DNA from: Thermoanaerobaculia bacterium
Lineage (GTDB): Bacteria > Acidobacteriota > Thermoanaerobaculia > UBA5066
Direction of reading: 5' to 3'
Length of the DNA: 19,973 nucleotides
Assembly: GCA_023717585.1 (NCBI GenBank)
Contig: JAMQPJ010000613.1
Span: 1 to 19,973 of the forward strand
In this document: positions 14,680-19,973 of the stretch, in pieces
Numbering within the stretch: position 1 is the stretch's first letter
How the letters are laid out: every line of letters starts with the position of its first letter
Notes under the pieces: generated by a model
Database searches by the model: none
What the model was told of the DNA's origin: nothing
The model's input: only the letters and a program-made list of their open reading frames with translations
Position numbers and translations under genes: made by a program

Positions 14680-14952
14680 ATGCGGCCTCGACCCGGGGTA
14701 GTCCTCCTGACCCTATTCGGCGCTTTCGCGCCCGCCCACGCAGCCCCTGCGCCGAAGACCGTGACCACGGACAAGCTCGTGATGACGGGCCTGGGCGGCG
14801 ACGCGCCGGCGTCGAAGAAGTTCGAGCCGAAGACCGCCACCACGGAAAAGCTCACGATGACGGGCCTGGGCGGCGATGCGCCGGCGTCGAAGCCGTTCGA
14901 GCCGAAGACCGTCACCACGGAAAAGCTCACGATGACAGGAGCAGGAAAATGA
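14680..14952 (+). CDS. Cassette gene A: short secreted protein of 25-residue tandem repeats
   Basis: A 90-residue protein I do not recognise. Residues 1-21 form a clear signal peptide (VVLLTLFGAFAPAHA, cleavage after AHA). The rest is almost wholly repeats: two full 25-residue units and one 16-residue partial unit. Each opens with PKTVTTxKLxMTG and the full units end with LGGDAPASKxFE (start residues 25, 50, 75). The mature product is thus about 69 residues, rich in Thr, Lys and Gly, without cysteine. ATG 14680 is the only plausible start. The stop overlaps the ATG of gene B as ATGA, and a good ribosome site for B (AGGAG 14937-14941) lies inside the last repeat. Gene C carries a diverged version of the same motif. 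Function unknown; a secreted binding peptide is one guess. Confidence 0.75.
   Translation: MRPRPGVVLLTLFGAFAPAHAAPAPKTVTTDKLVMTGLGGDAPASKKFEPKTATTEKLTMTGLGGDAPASKPFEPKTVTTEKLTMTGAGK
14752..14949 (+). repeat. 75-base tandem coding repeat, 2.6 copies
   Basis: Units begin at 14752, 14827 and 14902; the period is exactly 75 bases. Copies differ at a few bases, for example GTGACC, GCCACC and GTCACC after AAGACC, and the reading frame is kept. The near-identity of copies suggests recent expansion or active homogenisation. Confidence 0.92.
14937..14941 (+). promoter_or_regulatory. Shine-Dalgarno site for gene B
   Basis: AGGAG lies seven bases before ATG 14949. It shows that B was meant to start here, not at the internal GTG 15037, which supports the frameshift reading of B. 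Confidence 0.65.
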
Positions 14953-15414
14953 GAATCCGACCGGTCCTGCTCGCTTGCGCCTTTCGCGCTCGCCGCAGCG
15001 CAACCCGCCTCCGCCGCCGAGCACTTTTCGGTCAACGTGCCGGTCGAGTTCAAGAACCTGAACGCCGCCGTGACGATGGTCGACGTCAGGTGCAGTCTGA
15101 CGGGCAAGGACCCGATCACGCTCCTGGAGAAAACCGTCGGGGGAGAGATCAGGGCTCTGCCCGTGACGGGCGGCAACTACACGGGCCCGTCACCCCTCAC
15201 GTTCACGTTCTTGGAGGGTACGGGCGCGGTGAAGGCGAATTCGCAGAGCAAGGCAGAGGTCGACGCCCTCAAGACGGCGACGGGGGGGAGCTGCGAGTTC
15301 AGGCTCCTGACGCAAAGCGGCGCCGACAAGCCGACGGCCGGCGACACCCGGCCCGTCTTTGCGCAGAAGCCGGGCACGCCATTCAAGCAGAAGGTCAATT
15401 TCACGTTCCCGTGA
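14949..15414 (+). pseudogene. Cassette gene B: secreted two-cysteine protein, apparent +1 frameshift in the signal peptide
   Basis: From ATG 14949 the frame gives MRIRPVLLACAF and then departs. If one base is skipped at the TTT of 14982-14984, translation continues as ALAAAQPASAAEHFSVNVPV and reaches TGA 15412-15414. The total of 466 bases is 3x155+1, and the corrected 154-residue product nearly equals the 153 residues of gene D. The mature part is homologous to D: VNVPVEFKNLNAAVTMVDV, a cysteine before SLTGKDP, TGGSCEFRLL and GTPFKQKVNFTF. The two cysteines (in VRC and GGSC) are likely to pair. Read without correction, only GTG 15037 onward (125 residues, no signal peptide) is available. This may be a sequencing error, a real mutation, or less likely recoding at UUU-CGC. 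Function is unknown. The stop overlaps the GTG of C. Confidence 0.75.
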
Positions 15415-15659
15415 AAATCCTCCGAGCGGCGCTTTTCGGCTCCTTGCTCGCCTCGCTCCTCGCGGGCGCCCGGGCGGCCGCTCCCGTGACACCGGTCGCC
15501 GCGACGACACCTGTCGCGCGGACGCTGCAGACCTCCGTCCCGCGCGCCGTGACGACCCAGCCTCTGATCTTCGAAGGCCTTCCGCCCGGGCACGCGGCGC
15601 CGTTCGCGCCGCGCACGGTCCAGACGCAACCGCTCGTCTTCGAAGGAGTGCCGCGATGA
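15411..15659 (+). CDS. Cassette gene C: short secreted repeat protein, paralogue of A
   Basis: An 82-residue protein starting at GTG 15411, which overlaps the stop of B as GTGA. The N-terminus VKILRAALFGSLLASLLAGA with ARA-A is a signal peptide. The remainder contains two motif copies: PRAVTTQPLIFEGLPPGHAA (from residue 44) and PRTVQTQPLVFEGVPR (67-82), with a degenerate VARTLQTSV before them. These match the P-[KR]-[TA]-x-[TQ]-T-x-x-L-x-[MF]-x-G motif of gene A, although at the DNA level they are clearly diverged. No cysteine is present. The stop overlaps the ATG of D as ATGA, and AAGGAG (15643-15648) inside its last codons serves D. This gene is easily missed because it starts with GTG inside a long high-GC frame. 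Function unknown. Confidence 0.72.
   Translation: MKILRAALFGSLLASLLAGARAAAPVTPVAATTPVARTLQTSVPRAVTTQPLIFEGLPPGHAAPFAPRTVQTQPLVFEGVPR
15540..15656 (+). repeat. Diverged two-copy coding repeat of gene C
   Basis: Copies begin at 15540 (69 bases) and 15609 (48 bases). Both encode PR-x-V-x-TQPL-[IV]-FEG. The repeat is recognisable at protein level and relates to the 75-base repeats of gene A. Confidence 0.7.
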
Positions 15660-16117
15660 AACGCCCCGCGTCTTTCTTCCTCGCGGCGGGTCTTTTCCTC
15701 CTCGCAGCCGCCGGCCCTCTCGGCGCCGCCGACCTCGTCACCGTGAAGGTTCCGCTCCGCCTCACCGAGCTGGACCCGTCGATCTCCGCGATTCAGGTCG
15801 TGTGCGTCCTCGCGGGCCGCGACCCCGCCACCGACAAGAGCCGGCCCTTCAGCAGGTCGAAGGGAACGGCGCTCGCGATCACGGAGCGGGGCGGCCGCCG
15901 GCAGGTCGACGATGCCTCCGTTAAGGTCGTCTTCACCGACGCCGACTTCGCGTCCGCCGAGCGCGAGCGCCTGGACCGGCTCACGGGCGGCAGCTGCGGC
16001 CTGTCAGCCAAGGTCGACGGGGCGTGGGTCGAGATGCAGGAGACCGGCGGCCCCGGCCTCGCGCTCACGCCGAAGCTCAACACGCCCTTCCGGGCGAAGG
16101 CGACGTTCTCGTTCTGA
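15656..16117 (+). CDS. Cassette gene D: secreted two-cysteine protein, paralogue of B
   Basis: A 153-residue protein with a signal peptide (MKRPASFFLAAGLFLLAAAG, cleavage near GAA at about 25). It shares with B the opening VKVPLRLTELDPSISAIQVV, a cysteine (Cys50) before VLAGRDP, the TGGSC block (Cys114) and the C-terminal NTPFRAKATFSF. Alternating hydrophobic residues suggest a beta-rich fold, and the two conserved cysteines may form a disulfide. ATG 15656 has AAGGAG seven bases upstream and overlaps the stop of C. The gene ends 13 bases before the convergent VWA gene. I do not know the family. The conserved pairing with the repeat peptides suggests the two types of product work together, which is inference. 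Confidence 0.78.
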   Translation: MKRPASFFLAAGLFLLAAAGPLGAADLVTVKVPLRLTELDPSISAIQVVCVLAGRDPATDKSRPFSRSKGTALAITERGGRRQVDDASVKVVFTDADFASAERERLDRLTGGSCGLSAKVDGAWVEMQETGGPGLALTPKLNTPFRAKATFSF

Positions 16118-16130
16118 CGCTCCGCGCGCC

Positions 16131-18065
16131 CTACGGGAAGTAGCCGCGGATCGTCTTCGCGCGCAGCTTCGGGTTCTTGAGCTTCACCTCGATCGCGCGG
16201 AACTGGCTATCGCCCTTCGACGAGTTCGTCAGGTACCGCAGGAAGTACTGCGAGCGGAGCTCCGTTTCGATCTTCCGGTAGACCTCCGCCAGCGCGGACG
16301 CCTTGCCGACGAAGAACGCCTCGGCCCCCGTGTCGGCGGCGAGCTCGGTGAGCTTCGACTTGATCCCGATGTCGAGGATCGAGAGGTTCAGGCCGATGAC
16401 GTAGATCGGCACTCCGGCCGCGCGCGCGTAACGGCGGAGCGTGGCGTAGTCGGTCCACGAGTGGTTGTCGTCGCCGTCCGAGAGGACCACGATCGCCTTC
16501 CGCCCCGGCAGCGCGCGGAATTGATAGAGGGCCATCACGACGGCGTCGTAGAGCGCCGTGCCGCCCGACGCGCGCGTCTCGGCGATCGCGCGCTCGAGAT
16601 CAACGGACTTGCGCGTGAGGGACGCGAGGAGGGTGGGCCGCTCGCGGAACTCGATCACGAAGCCCTGGTCCTTCTCCTTCGAGACGAGCTTCTGCGCGAA
16701 CTCCGCCGCCGCCTGGTGCACGAGCGGCATCGCGTCCTTCATCGAGCCCGAGCCGTCGATGACGATGCCGAGCGACAGCGGGAGCGACTCGGCGAACTCG
16801 AAGCTCGAGAGGTCCTGCTTCACGGCATCCTCGAGAACCGTAAAGTCCTCGCGCGGGAGGTCCTTCACGAGGCGCCCGTCGGAGTCGAACACCGACACCG
16901 GAAGCTCGACGAGGTTCACCTCGACCTTGGACATGAAGCGCGACTCGCCCTTCAGGATCTTGAGGTCCGTGAACTCCTTTCCTTCCGCGTCCGTCGCCGT
17001 CGCCCGCATCAGCGTGGCCTTCTGGATCTTCGCGACGGGGACCGTGACCGTGAAGGGCGGCTCGGTCCACTCCTTGAGCATCGCGTCGTCCAAAAAGAGC
17101 TGGAGCTTCTTCGCTTCCCCGCCCGCGATGGACTGGAGCGCGACTTTCAGCTCGACCGTGTCGCCGGCGGACTTCTGCTTCGGGAGCTCCAGGATGCGCA
17201 CGGCGAGACGGGAATCCTTCTCGTTGATGGCCCACGCGTCGGCGTCGACGAAGTTGCCCTGCACGTCGAAGCCGAGGACCTTGAGCGTCTGCTTCTTCGG
17301 GATCTTCCCGAGGTCGAGCTCGACGGTGTAGGGCGGGCGGTTCTTGACGAGGATCTTCCTGTCCTCGAGATAGAACTCGACCCGCCGGACAGGCTCCTTC
17401 ACTTCGCACTCGATCCTGAGGAGGCCCACCGGCACTTCCTGGGCCGGCGGGAGGATCTTCACGAAACCCGTGACGTTTCGGGGGACCACGGGCCGGTTCT
17501 CGGCCTCGAGGACCACGGCCGCCGCGCTCGGCATTCCCGCGGAATCGCCGCCGGCGTCCTCGGCGCGGAACTCGGACGACATCGCGGGAACCGTGAGCGA
17601 GATCGCGCGCGTTCCGAGGAGCCGGCCCGCGACACCCTCCAGCCGGAACTGGAGGTTGAACGTGCCGGGCGGCAAGGCGCGGAGGAACGTGATCGCGACC
17701 GGCTTCGAGGCGTTCGTCACGTCGGAGCTCGAAAGGTCGATGTCGACCGGGACGCGGAAGGTCTCAACGGCGCTTCCCTTTTCGCTCGTCACGTCGCACG
17801 CGAGGAAGAACGAGTAGACGCGCGGCTGCGCGTTTCCCGCCCCTCGGAGGTCTCCCCGGCTGACCGAGAGCACGAACTTGACCGCCGTCTTCTCGCCCGT
17901 GCGGCCGAGGTACTGCTCGCGCACGTCGATCGGGATCGAGATCCCCGGAGCCTCGAGCTGGGTCTTCTGGGCCTCTCCCGGACGGCTCGATTGTGGCCGG
18001 GCCGGCGAGGCTGTGAGGAGGGCCGCCAGGGCGAGAAGCGCGAGCGCGCGGATTCGCTTCGTCAT
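16131..18065 (-). CDS. Secreted VWFA-domain protein (acidobacterial VWFA-related type)
   Basis: A 644-residue protein with an N-terminal signal peptide (LALLALAALLTASPARPQ). Residues about 30-380 hold several beta-rich segments, for example KPVAITFLRALPPGTFNLQF and PPYTVELDLGKIPKKQTLKV, probably Ig-like. Residues 380-425 contain NLVELPVSVFDSDGRLV and DLPREDFTVLED, the hallmark of the VWFA-related Acidobacterial domain family. The VWA domain (about 430-610) has a complete MIDAS: DGSGS (Asp437, Ser439, Ser441), Thr503 in SGGTALYD and Asp530 in VLSDGDD, so it should bind a metal ion and a protein ligand. ATG 18065 is preferred over ATG 18101 because the signal peptide begins there; TACGAT six bases upstream suggests leaderless initiation. 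Its partner is unknown; the cassette that converges on it is a neighbour only. Confidence 0.92.
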   Translation of the reverse strand: MTKRIRALALLALAALLTASPARPQSSRPGEAQKTQLEAPGISIPIDVREQYLGRTGEKTAVKFVLSVSRGDLRGAGNAQPRVYSFFLACDVTSEKGSAVETFRVPVDIDLSSSDVTNASKPVAITFLRALPPGTFNLQFRLEGVAGRLLGTRAISLTVPAMSSEFRAEDAGGDSAGMPSAAAVVLEAENRPVVPRNVTGFVKILPPAQEVPVGLLRIECEVKEPVRRVEFYLEDRKILVKNRPPYTVELDLGKIPKKQTLKVLGFDVQGNFVDADAWAINEKDSRLAVRILELPKQKSAGDTVELKVALQSIAGGEAKKLQLFLDDAMLKEWTEPPFTVTVPVAKIQKATLMRATATDAEGKEFTDLKILKGESRFMSKVEVNLVELPVSVFDSDGRLVKDLPREDFTVLEDAVKQDLSSFEFAESLPLSLGIVIDGSGSMKDAMPLVHQAAAEFAQKLVSKEKDQGFVIEFRERPTLLASLTRKSVDLERAIAETRASGGTALYDAVVMALYQFRALPGRKAIVVLSDGDDNHSWTDYATLRRYARAAGVPIYVIGLNLSILDIGIKSKLTELAADTGAEAFFVGKASALAEVYRKIETELRSQYFLRYLTNSSKGDSQFRAIEVKLKNPKLRAKTIRGYFP

Positions 18066-18071
18066 TCGGCC

Positions 18072-18077
18072 ATCGTA
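18072..18077 (-). promoter_or_regulatory. -10-like box six bases before the VWA ATG
   Basis: On the minus strand TACGAT is followed by GGCCGA and then ATG 18065. It is the third case of TAnnnT-N6-start in this window and also lacks a Shine-Dalgarno site. Confidence 0.35.
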
Positions 18078-18110
18078 TGCTGTCTTTCCCAAGCGACACA
18101 TCCTCCGTTC

Positions 18111-18116
18111 AGGAGG
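18111..18116 (+). promoter_or_regulatory. Strong Shine-Dalgarno site before the 33-codon ORF
   Basis: AGGAGG lies five bases before ATG 18122. The surrounding TCAGGAGGG is repeated at 18234-18242 before the next gene with the same five-base spacing. Confidence 0.6.
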
Positions 18117-18121
18117 GTCCG

Positions 18122-18223
18122 ATGCAAGTTCCCTTCCGCCGCGCCGCCGGGGCGGTCTTCGGCCTCGCCCTGATTAGTGCCGTCAGCTGTCCAGGAAACC
18201 GGGTGCGGTACATCCGTAGTTAG
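18122..18223 (+). CDS. 33-residue lipoprotein-signal peptide ORF (small gene or gene remnant)
   Basis: The product begins MQVPFRRAAGAVFGLALISA and continues VSC, then PGNRVRYIRS and TAG 18221-18223. Arginines, a hydrophobic core and AVSC (Cys23) are a textbook lipoprotein signal, so the mature peptide would be a lipidated 11-residue peptide. Initiation is well supported by AGGAGG at ideal spacing. It lies between the divergent VWA gene and the duplicated-domain protein gene, 23 bases before the latter. It may be a true small lipoprotein, a leader ORF coupled to the next gene, or the 5' remnant of a lost lipoprotein gene. The sequence alone does not decide. Confidence 0.45.
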   Translation: MQVPFRRAAGAVFGLALISAVSCPGNRVRYIRS

Positions 18224-18235
18224 TATGATCGGGTC

Positions 18236-18241
18236 AGGAGG
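18236..18241 (+). promoter_or_regulatory. Strong Shine-Dalgarno site for the duplicated-domain protein
   Basis: AGGAGG lies five bases before ATG 18247 and fixes this start. It is one copy of the TCAGGAGGG direct repeat that also precedes the 33-codon ORF. Confidence 0.7.
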
Positions 18242-18246
18242 GAAAG

Positions 18247-18876
18247 ATGGTCTTTCGCAAACGGAACAATCTCCTCTCAAAGCTTTTCATGCCCGCCATC
18301 TGCGCCGCCCTGTTCTCCGCCCTTGCGGTTCCGGCCTCTACCGCCCTGGGAGGCAGCACCAAACCCAACTACCCGGCGATGAAGATCCAAGCGGAGAAGG
18401 CGCGCGCGGACCTGAAGACGGTCAGCTCGCACCTGGAGCAGATCGGGTCGAAGCTCTCCGACAGCGCCTTTCGGATGAGGTACGAGGAGCTGGTCCGGAA
18501 GCACGATGCGGCCGGTCTGAACGAGCACTTTCGGAAGGCTGGCTTTACCATTGCGTCACCGCTCGTATCGACCGCGAAATTCTGCTCGAACAAGGTATGC
18601 GAGGGACTCCCGGCGAGCCTCGACGACTGGAAGCAGCGAAGGGCCAAACATTCGCAGGACTCGAGCAAGCTCGACTCGTTCTTCGCCAAGATCTCCCAGG
18701 ACAAGGCGTTCGGGGAGCGGGTCGAACAGTTCATCATGAAGAACGACCGCTCGGGTCTCTTGAACTTCTTTCAGGAGTTCGGCTTTCCCCGCAACGAGAT
18801 AGAGATCCTTGCCCTCGAGCCTGACGCCCGCATCAAGCTCAACTTCGGCTTCTTCTCGTGCGACTGCTCGTGGTGA
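18247..18876 (+). CDS. Secreted protein with internal duplication and CDCSW C-terminus
   Basis: A 209-residue protein I do not recognise. Residues 1-34 look like a signal peptide (positive start, LFMPAICAALFSALAVPAS). Two similar modules follow: residues 63-100 (LEQIGSKLSDSAFRMRYEEL to FRKAGF) and 142-180 (LDSFFAKISQDKAFGERVEQ to FQEFGF). They share a pattern of L, K-[LI]-S-x-D-x-AF, a charged helix, D-x-x-GL, F and GF. Each module is followed by a cysteine pair: FCSNKVC (113 and 118) and SCDCSW at the very end (205 and 207). The helical modules recall in a vague way leader peptides of the Nif11 type, but a signal peptide argues against a cytoplasmic RiPP precursor. ATG 18247 is well supported. 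Divergent from the VWA gene; function unknown. Confidence 0.7.
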   Translation: MVFRKRNNLLSKLFMPAICAALFSALAVPASTALGGSTKPNYPAMKIQAEKARADLKTVSSHLEQIGSKLSDSAFRMRYEELVRKHDAAGLNEHFRKAGFTIASPLVSTAKFCSNKVCEGLPASLDDWKQRRAKHSQDSSKLDSFFAKISQDKAFGERVEQFIMKNDRSGLLNFFQEFGFPRNEIEILALEPDARIKLNFGFFSCDCSW

Positions 18877-18890
18877 GACGGTGACCGTCG

Positions 18891-18916
18891 GGCGCGGGGA
18901 GCTCGGCCCTCGCGCC

Positions 18917-18927
<11 letters not shown>
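18891..18927 (+). terminator. Terminator-like hairpin between convergent genes
   Basis: GGCGCGGGG (18891-18899) pairs with CCCTCGCGCC (18907-18916) with one bulged T and a seven-base loop. TTACTTCTTTT follows on the plus strand. It would end transcription of the gene that stops at 18876; the T-rich tail overlaps the 3' end of the opposite SDR gene. A small palindrome GACGGTGACCGTC (18877-18889) lies just before it. Confidence 0.5.
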
Positions 18928-19752
<825 letters not shown>

Positions 19753-19756
<4 letters not shown>

Positions 19757-19973
19757 GCGGCCGCGCGGCCGGTGTGGGCCGCGAAGAAGTCCTCGACGGC
19801 GTCGAGAAACGCCTGCGGGCTCTCGAGGGACGCGATGCGGCGGCGCAGCTCCCCCCCGTTCGGCAGGCCGTGCGTGTACCAGCCCGTGAACGTCCGGAGC
19901 TTCGCGAGGACGGCCTTCGGCACGTCCGCGTCGTCCTTCTGGATGAGCCGGAAGTGGTCGAGGATGACGTCGC
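19753..19973 (-). CDS. dusB: tRNA-dihydrouridine synthase (DusB type), C-terminal fragment
   Basis: Only the last 72 or so residues are inside the window; the gene enters from the right edge. Visible are DHFRLIQKDD, then VLAKLRTFTGWYTHGLPNGG, ELRRRIASLESPQAFLDAVE and DFF before the stop at 19753-19755. The F-T-G-W-Y-x-x-G-L-P-x-x-x-x-LR arrangement is the C-terminal helical RNA-binding domain of DusB-like enzymes, which reduce uridine in tRNA D-loops with FMN. The catalytic barrel is outside, so the call rests on the C-terminus alone. The stop overlaps the downstream SDR start. Confidence 0.8.

Noticed and set aside
15037..15039. GTG 15037 as the natural start of gene B
   Set aside because: It removes the signal peptide and 30 residues that match D in length, and lacks a ribosome site, while ATG 14949 has one.
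14301..15659. Long plus-strand open frame of 452 codons spanning several genes
   Set aside because: Only its last 82 codons (gene C) and the first codons of gene B are real; the remainder is the wrong frame of the methyltransferase, A and B genes.
15912..18173. Long plus-strand open frame of about 753 codons
   Set aside because: Antisense to the VWA gene, charged low-complexity composition and no recognisable domain.
18224..18229. TATGAT as a -10 box for the gene at 18247
   Set aside because: The transcript would start inside the ribosome site and no -35 is present at 16-18 bases.

Overview
The window is high-GC bacterial DNA with dense genes, many of them joined by 4-base stop/start overlaps (ATGA, GTGA, TTGA), and many products with signal peptides or lipoprotein signals. 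The best taxonomic clue is the large secreted VWA protein at 16131-18065. Its segment just before the MIDAS motif matches the 'VWFA-related Acidobacterial domain' type, which points to Acidobacteriota. This is inference from family knowledge, not a search result.

Layout. (1) 2-403 is the 3' end of a glycerol kinase gene. (2) 427-5567 (minus) is a tight operon read in the order TPR protein, glmU, glmS, Ser/Thr kinase with a C-terminal BRCT domain. A good promoter (TTGACG-17 bp-GAGAAT) lies upstream of the TPR gene. The operon makes UDP-GlcNAc, and the kinase may regulate it. (3) 5743-6981 (plus) carries a Nudix hydrolase with a zinc ribbon and an exported MsrA. (4) 7105-9489 (plus) is a probable lipoprotein with a trypsin-like protease domain and a long C-terminal region. 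It converges on a hypothetical lipoprotein at 9503-10309. (5) 10324-13705 (minus) is a four-gene run, read as an enoyl-ACP-reductase-like SDR, a DUF547 protein, an unknown lipoprotein and a classical SDR. (6) 13756-14667 (plus) is a homocysteine S-methyltransferase, divergent from that run.

(7) 14680-16117 (plus) is the most unusual part: four small, translationally coupled genes for exported proteins. They appear to be a duplicated two-gene module, A-B then C-D. A and C are short signal-peptide proteins built from repeats of a P-[KR]-x-x-x-T-x-x-L-x-[MF]-x-G motif. B and D are homologous proteins of about 150 residues with two conserved cysteines. B carries an apparent one-base frameshift inside its signal peptide. 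I cannot assign a function to this cassette. (8) The VWA gene converges on the cassette. (9) Divergent from the VWA gene are a 33-codon lipoprotein-signal mini-ORF and a secreted protein with an internal duplication and a CDCSW C-terminus. A terminator-like hairpin follows. (10) At the right edge (minus) are an SDR and the C-terminus of a DusB-type tRNA-dihydrouridine synthase.

I saw no tRNA, rRNA, CRISPR array, insertion sequence or integrase. No gap between genes exceeds 300 bases; the longest, 5568-5742, holds the divergent promoter region.
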